Source: an uncultured Mycoplasmatales bacterium
GTDB taxonomy: Bacteria > Bacillota_I > Bacilli_A > Mycoplasmatales > Mycoplasmoidaceae
DNA: 64,000 nucleotides
Direction of reading: 5' to 3'
Assembly: GCA_910578525.1 (NCBI GenBank)
Contig: CAJTRF010000002.1
Location: forward strand, 18,829 to 82,828
Positions 11,878 to 24,600 of the stretch are shown here, piece after piece (the first letter of the stretch is position 1; every line of letters begins with the position of its first letter). Below the pieces are notes generated by a model. That model made no database searches and was not told the origin of the DNA. It saw only the letters and a list, made by a program, of their open reading frames with translations. The position numbers and the translations under genes are program-made.

Positions 11878-11882
11878 TTATA
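11877..11882 (-). promoter_or_regulatory. -10 box for folD-ispD
   Basis: Reads TATAAT on the minus strand, 27 nt before the folD ATG, in the 34-nt gap after the preceding minus-strand gene. It suggests a separate promoter for folD-ispD. Confidence 0.4.
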
Positions 11883-11883
11883 C

Positions 11884-12972
11884 TTATCACTTAATTCAAG
11901 AATGAGAAAAGGAATGACTAAGCGTGTATTCAGAATAATAGTTAAGATAAGAAGTTAATTCTTGAGTGAAGACAAACCCTTCAATTAATGAAAATTTAAT
12001 AGCAAAGTCATTTGTTGATGGAACTGATAAGCTATCAATAGCACATTGATTAGTTATATATATTAACAAATCTTTTGCTGTAAAATATTCACCAAAGTTA
12101 GTAGGTAAGCTTGGAGAATTAGTGAAAAAGTATTGAGGGTTTAGTATTGAATAGATTTTTGCGTTGTAATCAAGATCTGAAATTCAAGAATCTAAATAAT
12201 AAGTAACATCATCAACAAGACTACCAGGCACCGCACTGCTATTTAACCTCGGTGAAGCAAGTTCGGTTGTAGAAGTAGCATCATCATACTTCACTGAAAT
12301 TAATTTGTATTTATTAGGAAGTAAATTCTTACTCATAAATTTAGACAAATAATAAGAATTAGTAAGAACAAATTTATCTGTTGAATGGAAATAAGTTTGC
12401 TTTCCTGTAAATGTATCAATTTCTGTTCTATCATAATAAGATATATGACCAGGTAATGCAACATTTGGTGAAAGATAAATTGATCACATAGTATATACAC
12501 GAGAAAGTTTAGTGCTTTCTTCACCAGGTGAGATATAACTTAATTGATAATTTTTAATTTTATATACTATTTTCTTAGAAAATTTAAGAATGTTAATATC
12601 TATAGAAAAAGATACATTTGTTAAATTATTATTAACATCAAAATTAGTTATTTCAGCTTCATAATCACTACCATAATTGTCATATAAAACTAAAAATGAA
12701 TTAACAACATCTGCAAAAAACGCTTTCTTATAATTAGTATTTTTTAAATAAACATCTTTTGTAACAGACAAAATATCATCAATACGAGCAGATGCATATG
12801 AAAGATTGTCAGAATCAGAATTGTTGGCAATTTCATCTTCAGTTAAAATTTCAGAAAGATCATAGTTGTAATCAAATTTAAAACTAAAAGTTTTTTCGTT
12901 ACAGCAAGACAAAGGTAAACAAGCAACTCCAGAAAAAACCAGGGAAAAGATTAAAAAAAGTTTATTTTTCAT
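11884..12972 (-). CDS. Putative lipoprotein, last gene of the surface operon
   Basis: The 362-residue product begins with a lipoprotein-type signal (positively charged MKNKLF, hydrophobic stretch, then Cys at about residues 23-24 in LPLSCC, with an alternative Cys at 18). No family is recognised. The mature part is acidic and Ser/Asn/Tyr-rich with no further membrane span, so it is expected outside the cell, lipid-anchored. TGA codons at 12484, 12184, 11896 and 11887 read as Trp; the true stop is TAA at 11884-11886. It starts 2 nt after the stop of the 1045-aa lipoprotein gene, so the two are almost certainly co-expressed. Confidence 0.75.
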
Positions 12973-12974
12973 AT

Positions 12975-15900
12975 TTAGATTATAGTGAGTAAGTAAGTAT
13001 ATTTTTCGTTAACCATAGGTGTTTGGTATTCTTTAATAGAATCCATAAGGTAAATGTTGTTTAAACCTAAAGTAAAAACATTTCTATCATCAGGATTAGT
13101 TGAAAAAATTATGTGTAAATTTTGTTTTCCATTTTTATCTTTGTACTTACAAAATAAAATTGATCTTCCAAATTCTATTCTTCCTGCAGTATTGATTTCA
13201 TAATAACGGCCATCTTGTAAAAAGCCTCCATTCTTATATTTTTTAGAATATGAAGCAGAAATTGCGTCAGAGCTATAGTTATTAAAAATTCTTGTTTGAC
13301 GATTGTATGGTAAGAAACCATAAAGCTCTAAACCAAACATTCTTATGTTATCAGATATTAATGATTTGTATCCTTTTTCTTTTTCTGTGTTTGAATATTT
13401 TAAATAAAGCGAGGCATTTTCAGGTATTGTTAAAAATAAGTAAGATTTTAAAGCGGCTGCTGAAGCTGCGTATTCTTGTAGGATTCCAAAAGAAACTAAT
13501 TGATTTAAAGTATAAACCGTAGAAGAGTCACCTTGTTTATATTCTTTTAATTGATTTAAACCGTTATCAACATACTTACATGTTAATGTTTCATAAACAT
13601 CGTTGTTAACGAATATTGATGATTTTCCGCATGTATACATAAAGTCATAGATTTTATCAGTAGAATAAACGTGAACTTTGTTTGCAGCAGAGTATTCTGA
13701 TCTAGCAAACAATTTAAATGTTCCTAAATAATCAACATAAGTTAACGTTCTTCACTGCTGAGTAGTAATTTTAAAATTAATATTAGCTGAGCCAGAAACT
13801 TTAGAGTTTAACGGAAGTATTTGACCAACAACTGTTGGATGTGCATCATCATATGTATCTGCCGGATTAATTGGAATGTTTATTTGATAGTCAACATTTA
13901 ATACTGCATTTGGACACATTTCTATAACTTTTTCTGATATGTTTTTGGTAATTGTGTCAAAACAACTATTTCCTAAATGAGCAATATCTAAGTTATCAAT
14001 TAATTCTTGAGAAATTGATCCTCTTGTATCAGTCAATGTAGGAACAACAACGGCAATTACATCAGGGAAAAATAACTCAGAAAGATTAAATGCAGTATTT
14101 GATGCTTGAACAGTTAAATCCAATTCAGAAGTTTTTGATGTAAAAAAATCGGAATTAGATGAAGCAGAAATTGTAACCTTAATGGTCACAGGACTTGCAA
14201 AATTAACAACAAGTGTTTTAGAAATAGATATTTCTATTTGTTTTTTATTGGTTACTAAGGAAAGAGGACAATCAAAAAATAAAGAATATAATTTTTTAAT
14301 AACATTTTCATTTAATGAATCCAATTCAGAAATAGAATTTATTTCTTTCTCTGTACAATTTGAATTATCAAACGCATAAAAAATATACACTTGATCAAGT
14401 AAATTTAGATCAACAGAGCTTAGGTTAATTTTCTCATTCCCATATTTAAATCAAAATGTTACTACAGTTGAATCTCTCAAAAAATAAGAATTATTACTTG
14501 CTTCAATTTTAATATCAACTCTTACAGTTCTTGAAAAATCAACATATTGACCAAATTCTGAAAGATTATTTATTGATAGTGAATAATCAAAATAATTTTT
14601 CGCTCTATTATCATCTCTTATCAAAGTTGGAGTTTCATCAAAAAGAGAACTTAGTTTAGAAAGCACTGTTGATGAAGCAATAGATCCATCAAGTAAAATT
14701 GATGATAATCTATTTTTACTTACTTTTGTTTTATCTTCACCAGGCATAGAAACAAAAGAAAACAATTCATATTGATTTATGTAAAAATCTTTAAGTGATT
14801 TACAATTGTTAACAGATTTTATATTTATATAAGCAACGTTATTGATTTGGCCATAAAATCTTGTGCTACCTAAATTTGTTATTACTTTAACTTTGAATAA
14901 TTTATAAACTTCTAAGTCATAATATTTTTTTTCAGGTTCATTTACTGGAGATATATCAATGGTAAATTCCTTTTTTGATGGTAAATATTTATCAGATTTT
15001 AATTCTTTGTAAGGTGGATAATTTTCCTTAATTAGTTCCAAAAAATCATCAAATATTCTGTCAATAATAAAATCTGATATAGCTTCTGCACTAACAGAGT
15101 GAATGTTTAATGAAGGAATTATAGTATCAGGGAATCTTTGTGTAGAGCTAGAAAAAGTAAAATCTTTTGCCATTAATTCTTTAAATTCATTACTTAGATC
15201 ATTAATGTTAAAAAAAGTGGAAATAAATTTTATAGTAGTTTTGCATAAACAATCATTCATAGTATATGCAAATAGTGAATTGGTTTTTTTATAGTTTAAA
15301 TTTAGTTTAGCATGGAAAGTAATGTTGAAAGTACAAATTTGATTTGTTTTATCTTGTTCTAATGCTTCAAATTCAACGTCCTTTGTTGGATCAACTGATA
15401 AATCTATTTTACGTAATGATGGATATGATAGTGAGTAGAAATTTTCTACACCTTCATATATGTCGCTATCTTCGTCCAAACAATTTTTTAAAAAATATTC
15501 TTTTAAAATTTCATTGTCTATTCAATGGTCTTGATCAGGATAATATAAACGGTTTGGAATGGTTACTACAAAAGGTCAACCATCAAGATGAGCAGTATCT
15601 GAAGAAGAGTAATCTTTGTCTGTAAAAATTCATTTACGTGAAACAGCACAAACATTAACAGTAAATTTAAAAGAACCAAAATATTTTGGCGAATTAGATG
15701 TTACAAATATATTGCATCGTTTAAAAAAAGAACGATCGTTAGGATATGAATAATCAATAGGTTCTTCTGAAGAATTAACTAAAGTTGAAGCCTGTGCATC
15801 GTTTGAAACGATAATTTCTGAAAAATCAAAATTTTTATCAAGTCCAGAAACAGAATCAGTTACAATTTTATCAACATAATTATCGTTATTAATTTCATAC

Positions 15901-16112
15901 AGTTCATTGATGGAAACTTGCTTTGGATCGTATGCATAAAAAACGGCAAAATTATCTTCTGAAACAGTATCAGATTGATTAAGTTGTATTTGGCTTAAAT
16001 CAAATTTTGTACTTTCATTAAATTTACATGAAGAACATGCAAAAGGAAATAAAATAATTACACAAAAAATGACATATAAAATTTTTAATAATTTACTCTT
16101 ACTTTTTACCAC
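12975..16112 (-). CDS. Large putative lipoprotein, 1045 aa
   Basis: A single frame runs through TGA codons at 15630, 14451 and 13752, giving 1045 residues. The N-terminus has a charged start, a long hydrophobic core and FACSSC, where Cys 26 or 29 can be the lipidated residue. The start is GTG at 16112; an in-frame stop 5 codons upstream and no nearby ATG decide this. The N-terminus overlaps the LRR gene upstream by 14 nt. No known domain is recognised. A motif recurs near residues 37-62 and 556-582 (LS, then I/V-x-LN, then FYA-Y/F-D), suggesting repeated extracellular domains. A second pattern, of the type Y-x-G-x-F-K-F, appears near residues 145 and 795. Predicted surface-exposed; function unknown. 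Confidence 0.75.
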
Positions 16113-19100
16113 TTTTTTTATATTTTAGTTTTCTAATTATATAGTAAACAATAGTTAATAATAATATTTCACTTGGCACACCAATTCCAATACAATAAGC
16201 ATAAAACATTCATTTTGGTTGTGATTCTACAGAGTCATCAACTATTTGGGAAGAACTATATTTTCTAATGTTATTACGAGCAAAATAATCTATATAAGCT
16301 TGTTTTGTACCCTTTGGAACATGAACAATTCCATTGCTTGTTAGATTAGGTAAAGAATCATCGTTACTTAAAACAATTGAATTATTCTTAAGTTCATCAG
16401 AGTTTCAATTTAGATAAACAGATTTTACAGAAGATGTTTCATAAAATGCATTAGATCCAATTTGAACAACAGAATTAGGAATATTAATTTCTCCTGAAAG
16501 TGATGAACAATATTGGAAGGCTCCTGACCCAATTGATTTTAAATTACTACATGATTTAAGATTAATAGAATTAATCTTCATTTTGTGTGAAGGAGATCCA
16601 GAAAAAGCAAAATTTCCAATTGAATTTAATGAAATAGGAAAAATTAAATCTCCATCAATTTTAGTACAATTTTGAAAAGCAAAATCGCCGATTGAATAAA
16701 TTCTATAAATTAATCCTATGTCCCCATATTTAAAATATTGTTTAAATGTTAAATTATGGATATCTAAATCATCGTCACCCTTAACGATGTTGATTTGATT
16801 ACCATTCTTTACAGTGCAATAAACAAATGTGTCATTATAGATATATTTTGAATCAAAAATTTCAGAAGGTTTAAAAGAAAAATCAACAGAGAATATTTGA
16901 TCTTCACGATATTTTGTAACTTGTCATTCAGAGAACTTTAACATATACAAAGAATAAAGAGAATTAGAAATATATATATTTCCATAAGCTGAAATGTTAG
17001 GAAGGCACGATTCAGAAATATTCGTAACAATATTAATTTGGTTTGCATCCCAATTGAAATAAATTTTATCAAAAGCACCAGTATCTTTAAAGGCATCGGT
17101 TCCAATTTTATAAACAGTAGCTGGAATATAAAAACTACCTGATAAATTTTTGCATCCTTCAAAAGCGCGAGCACCAATACCTACCAAACTATTAGAATCA
17201 TCTATATCAACATTTGATAATTTAACACACCCACTAAAAGCATCATCTTCTATAGTTTGCAATTTTGAATATTCTAAAGTAGAAATAGATGTAATATTTG
17301 TCCTAGAAAATGAATGATTGCCTATGCTTGTAATGGTGTTTGGGAATACTATATCACCAGTAATGTTTGTGCAATTGTAAAAAAGATCATCTCCTATATT
17401 GGTTAATTTATATTCAATACCATTATGAATAGCTGTTGGTTTAAATCCAGAAATTTGACCAACAATAGAAGTGTTTGAAATTTGGGCAATAGAGTAGGTT
17501 TGTGAGATAGGGTCAAATTCACATTTAGCAGTTACTGATTTAAAAGTAGTTTGAATATCAATAACATCTTGGATGTTAAATTCTTCTTCTTCGAAAGAAA
17601 GAATATGATCAACATAATCAAGTGATCATATATTAAAAAAGTTAATATATGATTCATAGTTGTTTAATGGAACAGAGACATATGAAGATTGAATTTCATC
17701 ATAATTTAAAACTGGAAAAGAATATGAATTACCAATTTCTAATGTATCTAATTGTGAATTATCTCAATTAAATGAAATAATAGTAAATTTACCTGAATTT
17801 TTAAAAGCATCATTTCCAATCTTGTTTAAAGAAGATGGTATATCAAGTTTGCCAGCAAGATTTGAACAGTTTAAAAATGCAGAATCACCAATTTCTAATA
17901 AATTTGAACAATTAGAAAAATCAATACTAGTGATTTTCATGGGAGAATTAGATAAGCTTGAAGAAAAAGAATTATTACCAATTCTTTCTAAATATTTCGG
18001 AAAAACAATTTGTCCGTAAATATCTCTTTGATTTTCAAAAGCTTGATCTGCAATTTCTGTTATTTTATATTCTTCTCCATTAATAAAGAAACTATTTTTG
18101 AACATCAAATCAAAAACAGTAATTTTTTTATCAAGTTTTAATATTTTTGCTATTTTCTGCGAATTAGAATCATTAATTTCAATGTCTACATTGCAATCAT
18201 CAGTTATAGAGTTAGAAATAAGTGTAGACAATTTACAAACATAGTCAGGACCAGAAAAATAGTCATATAAATTTTGGTAGGTTGTTATGTTGTTTTTTTC
18301 AAAGAAAAGTTTGTATTCATATTTTGTACTATTTGGAACAGAGATAACTGGATTAGTGACAGTTGTGTCTAATGTTGGTAAAGCATTAGAACCATCAATT
18401 GATAATGTTTTTAATTGAACCGAATTTCAATTAAATGATATATTTGAAAAACCTTTGATATCTTTAAAAGCATCTGCTGCAATAACATCAATGCTTTTTT
18501 CAAAAGAAACATTACCGGAAAGATTTTTACAATTAGAAAATGCACCTGCTCCAATGTATTCAAGTGTTGAAATGTCTTTACTAGGGAAGGTTACACCTTC
18601 AATACCTGAACCAGCAAAAGCTTTGGAACCGATTTTTTTAAGATAGTGATCAGCATAAAGGTTTAATGTTCCATCCATATTTGGACAATTATCAAAAGCA
18701 GAATTGCCAATTTCTACTATGTCTTGTAAATCATTTAAGAAGAAATCACATCTTAAATTACTAAAAGCATAATCACCAATATACTTGATTTTGCTTGTAA
18801 AATTGACTGTTCCAACTAAATGGGAAGCAAGGCTGTTTCCATATGCTGCTGTACCACTAAAACAAGAATTTCCTATGGAAGTGATGGTATATGTTGCTCC
18901 TTCATAAAGAAATGTTTGTTTAAACTGCATATTTAATGCGTTTTCGGTTAAATTACAATTTTTTAAAGAATCTATTGATACAGTAAGGTTTGTTTTATCT
19001 ATAGTACAACACGCATCAATTTGATTAAATGAAGGAGTTGCAATTTGATTATCTAAACTAGCTAGATTAAATAATTTAGTTTCTATTGCTTCGGTTGCAT

Positions 19101-19203
19101 TAACGTTGTATTGTGAAGTATTACATATAAAAGGAGCAGAAAAAAACAAAGGAATTCCGCAGTAAACAGTTAATAATTTAAAGAAAGTTTTATTTTTAAC
19201 CAT
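16099..19203 (-). CDS. BspA-like leucine-rich-repeat surface protein, four modules
   Basis: The 1034-residue product has an N-terminal signal-like segment (about 8-24) and a C-terminal membrane anchor (about 1000-1022) followed by a basic tail, so the bulk is extracellular. It consists of LRR_5/BspA-type repeats with the signature IGxxAFxxCxxLxGxxxIPxSVxxIG. These are grouped into four modules, each closed by a W-x-(5-8)-L...LP-x-L...VP...Y-x-x-FF segment. The closing Trp residues are at about 259, 480, 718 and 933, a 215-240 aa period. It overlaps its neighbours by 8 nt and 14 nt. BspA-like proteins in other microbes mediate adhesion; that role here is inference. In-frame TGAs at 18427, 17764, 17629, 16924, 16405 and 16210 read as Trp. 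Confidence 0.85.
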
Positions 19204-21560
19204 GTTTTTTTACCATCCTTTTTTTTGATAACGATAAAAATATAGGGATGAAAATGATGATTGGTGTAACAAATGAAATAGGGAAAATAACATAGTCTCA
19301 GTTAAAAATTTTTTTATCATTAGCATCAGGTAAAGGAGAAGGTTCAGTTCCATCATAAATAAATTCTGAAGGTATTCTTTCTTGTAAATTATTTTTAGCA
19401 AAAAATTGAATGTATTGATCTTTTGTACCATATGGAACTGAAACAAAAGGATGTTCATCATCAACGTAATCAAGAATAGGAAAAGAATCAATGTTTTCAA
19501 TTTTGATGTCATTAAATTTAATGTCATAAGCATCTCAATCTAAAGAGATCTTATTAATTTTTTGTGTTTGTTTAAAAGCATCTTTACCTATAAAAATTAA
19601 TTGTTTTGGAAATGATAAAGAATCGTTTTTGTTTTTAAAAAGATTAACACAATCTTCAAAAGCAGATTGTCCAATGACAGATAAATAATGTAGATTACCA
19701 AAATCAATCCATTCAAGACTATTGCAATTAAAGAAACATTTCTGAGAAAGAGTGTTTAATAAACAATTATTTTTAAATTCTACACGAGAAATATTAGTTT
19801 TCGCAAAAGCATTTGCACCTATAAAAATGATAGATGAAGGAAGAGACAAAACACCAGAAATGTTGTAAGAATTAAAGCAGTTATCAGCAATACTAGTTAA
19901 TTTATAAGAAACATTGTCAATTTTAATATCTTCTAAAAATGATAGATTATTAAAATTATCTATTGTTTCATCAATTGACACAAGCTGACATTCATGAGTT
20001 AAATCATTAGTTGCACATACAGTGTTAGGATCAACTGAAGTTGAGCTTTCAAAATTACAAATTATAGAGAGAGGAATAGTCCTGTATAAATCTTCAACAT
20101 AGTCAGATGGTATATATTTAGTAATTTTTTTATCAATAAAATATTGTATGTAATTTTGAACGTTTCCTTGAGGAACATAAATTTGACCTGTAGAAGCGAT
20201 GTTTTTAGTCAAAGAAGGTAAAGAATTTGCACCTTTTATATCCAATCTTTGTAAATTTTCATTTGTTCAATTAAAATGAATAAATTTTGAAGATCCAGCA
20301 TTAAGAAAACAATCGATTCCTAAAAAAGATACAGATTTTGGAATTTCTAAATCATCATTCGATATATTTGAACAATCTTTAAATGCGAAGTCAGATATAT
20401 TAGTTAAGTTTGTTGATTTAGAAAAATCAATAGATTGAATATTTGAACACCCAAAAAAAGAAGAAGGACCAATTTTTTTGATGTATTTTCCAAATGTTAT
20501 TTTTCCAGAAATGTTTTTATTGTCTTGGAAACATCCTTCGTTAATGCAAGTAATTTTTTTTCCATATATTTCATCTAAAAATTCTAAATTAGTTGATGAA
20601 ATAGACGGTGAAACACTTGCAATATGTAACCCACCATCTTCATGGTCATACTCTAAATTAACATCACCATCAGTTGTTAATGTATTTGACACAAGTGAAG
20701 ACATTTTTGCTGAATAATTTTCACAAATTATGTTTTCTTCTTGATATTTAAATCCAATCTTTTTGAAAAAGCTAATATACTGTTCTACGCCTGATGGAAT
20801 ATAAATTAAAGATTCATTATAAAGGGTTGGTAAAGAAAAACTTATAGAAGGAATTTCTTCTGGTTGTCAAGGAAACATTATCGAAGGGACGGAAATTCCG
20901 TTTTCGGTACCTGAAAAAGCATTTTGAGAAATTCTTTTAATACTTTTTGGCACCTTAAACGCGTTTGTTAGATTTGCATTGTTATAAAAAGCATAACCAT
21001 CAATGTAAGGCAAATTTTCAGGTAAAGATAGAGTTTTAAGATTATGTGTATTATCGTTATTGCTGTCTGAAAATGCTCTTGTACCAATTCTTTTTAGATC
21101 TTGACAATTTGATAAATTTATATCAGTTAAACCAGTACATCCACTAAAAGCAAAGTCTAAAATTTGTTGAAGCTCTAAACAATCTTCAAAATTAATTGAA
21201 GAAATATATGGTTGATTCATAAAAGCGTTCTTATTGATTAGTTGCAAATGAGAAGGCAATGACAAAGAACCAAACATACGGATTGTATCAGGTTGAAAAG
21301 CATTCGCTCCAATTTGAGTAATTGTGTAAGATTTGGAATTATAGTTAATTGTGTCATTGATTAGTAAGTCTTTAATTTGAGCTTGTATTCCATAATCTTC
21401 ACAGTAATTTAACGAAACGGTTGAATCTGAAAGAATTTCAAAAGAAAAACTAACAGCTCCAGAGACTTGACTGGCTGATGCAACTTCGGAAAATTGCAAT
21501 AAAAATGAATTTGTTGATGAGGAAGATATAACATTTTCATTACTATTTGAAAATGGTAAA
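16120..21560 (-). repeat. Higher-order LRR module repeated seven times across two genes
   Basis: Seven copies of a 200-245 aa module (four in the 1034-aa gene, three in the 810-aa gene) each contain a short beta-rich lead-in, three to four LRR_5 units and a closing segment with invariant Trp, LP-x-L, VP and Y-x-x-F. Copies are diverged at DNA level, so this is old duplication rather than recent amplification. Confidence 0.8.
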
Positions 21561-21628
21561 AATATTCCCTGTGAACAAAATAAACAGAAAAAGCATTTTA
21601 AAAATCTTCTTTGTATAATATATAACAT
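19196..21628 (-). CDS. BspA-like leucine-rich-repeat surface protein, three modules
   Basis: The 810-residue product is the first gene of the minus-strand surface operon. It has an N-terminal hydrophobic signal (MLYIIQRRFLKCFFCLFC...), LRR_5-type repeats (IGANAF, IGTRAF, IGQSAFEDC, IGKDAF) and a C-terminal membrane helix (about 780-800) with basic tail KKRMVKKHG. Three modules end with the conserved Trp at about residues 254, 454 and 698, followed by the VP...Y-x-x-FF segment; these three Trp codons are all TGA. It overlaps the next gene by 8 nt. An A8 run (minus strand, near 19220-19227) near its 3' end could be slippage-prone. Probably an adhesin or host-contact protein by family; not proven. 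Confidence 0.85.
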
Positions 21629-21632
21629 TAGA

Positions 21633-21638
21633 TATAAT
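21633..21638 (+). promoter_or_regulatory. -10 box of the 1175-aa lipoprotein gene
   Basis: TATAAT lies in the 42-nt divergent gap between the two surface-protein transcription units. The first in-frame ATG (21653) is 14 nt downstream and the preferred one (21671) 32 nt downstream. The minus strand of the same gap also reads TATAATTATA (about 21634-21643), plausibly serving the LRR operon. Confidence 0.4.
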
Positions 21639-21670
21639 TATAAAAATATTTTATGTTTAACAAGGAAAAT

Positions 21671-24600
21671 ATGATTAGATCAAAAGCTAAGATAATTTAT
21701 TCAACGCTACTATCATCTGTTTTAGTTTCTACATTAGCGACTTCTACTTTGTCGTCTTGTTGAAACAACAAAAATGTTAGTACATTTGTTGCTGATGATC
21801 ACACATGGATTGATGTTGATTCACAAAAAAATCAAATGATTAATGGTAATGAACATAAATCTAGAGTGCTTTATGAATCTTCTCCACAAATTAGGAGTAT
21901 GTATTCAGATGAGGAAAGTTTTGTTGAAGAACAAAAACAAGAATACCAATCTAATCTTGAATTAAAAGTTGAAACATACAAAAATCAAAAAGTTCGTGAT
22001 TCAGAAGAAGTATACGAAATGTTAAGTGACTTGTCAATTTCAGAAGATAACAACACAATTGATTGAAGATCAACTAGTAAAAATTTTGATATAGTTAAAG
22101 AATCTATTCTATCTAATATAAATTCAATTCCTGGTTTATCTGATGCAAAAAAATCTGAAATTTATAATGAAACAAATATAGAATTAAATGAACTATTATT
22201 AGAAGCACAAAATTCAAAATTTTGTGAAGAAGAATCTGATTTGTTTTTAACAGAAGGAATAAAAAAACTTATTACAGAAAAAGTTCATGAAAAAGTTGAA
22301 AAAGCTCTTGCTTTTAATGAATTAGATGGACTTTTAACAAGCTCAGACTTTAAAATTTTGTCAAATGCTATTGATCCTGAAGATTCTACGGATACTACAT
22401 CATTACATAAACTATATAATGAATTAAATTCTTCTAATTTAAAAGCTCAAACTGAAGAGTCTCTTTTACCATTATTATTTAAATATAGAGATTTACCATT
22501 ATCTAAATCAACAATTTCAGGATATGAATTAGGTTTTGATGTTTTATCTATGACATGAACTGATTGTGTTACAGCAAAAATGGCAATCGCTTTTTACTTA
22601 TCTGATGTTAATACTCATGAAAAATTAGCATCATATAAATTTGAAGACATTTCTATTATTGATAATAAAAACGGTCAAATTGAAGCTGCAAGTAAGTATG
22701 TTGATTTTATAAAATTAACCCCACTTTCTCAAGAAAAACTTCCTGAATATTCTGCTTTTCTTAATTCTTCAAAAGAATTTGATCCATATTCAACTGATGG
22801 TTCAACAAATGAATATTTTATTTCTCAAAGTAATTTAAATTTTTTAGGTAATGTATCTGTCTCAGATACTGTTTCAAATTCTGATACAGATGCATATGAT
22901 GGAGCTATTGTAGATGGTGTTTTTTCTATTGGTGCTATAGTTAACTTTAATGAATCAGTAACTAATGCTTCCAAGCAGATTAGTTTAAAATTATGTCTTT
23001 ATAACCCTCAAATAACTTCATCAAAAGACTTTGTTTTATCAATAAATCCTAACATAATAAATTTAACCCTTAATAATGATTCAGATGATTTAGCAAAAGA
23101 AGTTGCTGTTGATCAACTTGAAATGACTCAGATTCAAGAAGGTTTTGCGTCATTTATTGATATGTATAAATATTTAAATGATCCATCAGTTACAGATTTG
23201 TATAAAAAGTCATCTGATAATGCAGATACACTATCAACTCTTCATCGTGTAAAGTTTTGAATGGATATTGTTGTTAATGTTAGTTCAGCAATTCTTGATA
23301 TTGTAACCCAATCTTGAGCATTTCTTTTTATAGATGTTGGCCTTGGTGCATTAGATTGTTGACAAACTAACATATTAAAGGAACAATTTAATCAACAAAA
23401 GTTAACTTACAACCAAAATTTATCAAATTATAACGAAGCAAAAGAGTCAGATATTTATAAAGAAATTGATGAATTACTTAATGATAAATCAAACAATTTT
23501 CAACAAGTTTTAAGAGAAATAACAAGCGAATTAAAAGAATTTACTACTCCATCAGAAGATGTTAATGGTGCTTGAAACTTGAAAAATGCAAACAAATTAA
23601 TTGACGAGTTTAAAGAAAAATATCACTTATTAACTAAGGATCAAGTTTTGGATCTTGTGAAACAAAAGGTTTCAAAGGTATCCACTGTTGCAGTTCATGC
23701 TATAGATACATGCACCGTTATTTACAACAAGTTAAAAATAGACGCAGTAACTTCTGCTATTGAATTTAACACAAAGATGAAACAACTTGATTCAATGGTT
23801 AGTGGATTTGATGATATTATGGTGTGTTTAGCTGGTGGAACTTATAATCCATTAAAATCTGGTAATAAGTTTAAGGGTTGATTCGGTAACGGATTTCAAA
23901 ATCTTTCACTTGTTTTAGGAAATGATGCAGCAAACATTTATTTCAGTAATATACTTAGCCCAATTGATATTAAAAATGCTTTTTTATCTGATATTGAAAA
24001 AATTAAAAAAGCAACAGACATAAATCAAATACTTAAAAATCAATTGTTATCTACTTCTGAGTCATGTTTAAATATTTATGATACTCTGTATTCTCATTTG
24101 TATAACGATACTGCACGTCGTTATAATATGGATTGAATTGGGTGAAATTATAGCTTTTCATCGCCTTTTTTGATTGATAAGACAGGTATTTCCCAAACAT
24201 TAGCTGTTGATTTAGCACAAAATGGTATAAATTGTTGTGATTCTGATGCGTTTTTATATCTTTTTAAAGATCAAATGCTTAATAATGCTAATATATCTAA
24301 TCATGTTGCTGGAGCTAGTAGAGATTTAATTGCTAGACAAACAGCTGAAACATTAAATAATTTATCACCAGAACAATTTTTTAATAAGTATTTTCCAAAT
24401 CTTACTAATTTAGATAAAAGTTTACCAGATGCTTATATTAACAAAATAAGGAACTTTTCAGATATTGACAAGAAACTGTTTCAAACTGAAGTAATGATTT
24501 CTCTTCCTGGTTTTTATAATGATTGTACTTATACCCGTAATTTTGATATTTTACCTGAAATTGTAAGCAGTGGAGAAAATCTTGTTCCAAAAATTCCTTC

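Noticed and set aside
16112..16112. Frameshift or missing start for the 1045-aa lipoprotein
   Set aside because: GTG at 16110-16112 gives a complete lipoprotein signal, and the upstream in-frame stop excludes a longer protein.
19210..19533. 107-aa minus-strand open frame
   Set aside because: It is an alternate frame of the C-terminal part of the 810-aa LRR gene. The gene's own frame continues through TGA to TAA at 19196 and ends in a membrane helix with basic tail.
12333..21628. Many separate short open frames on the minus strand
   Set aside because: They are fragments of single genes broken only by TGA. Frame phase is identical across each gene and no TAA or TAG occurs between them.
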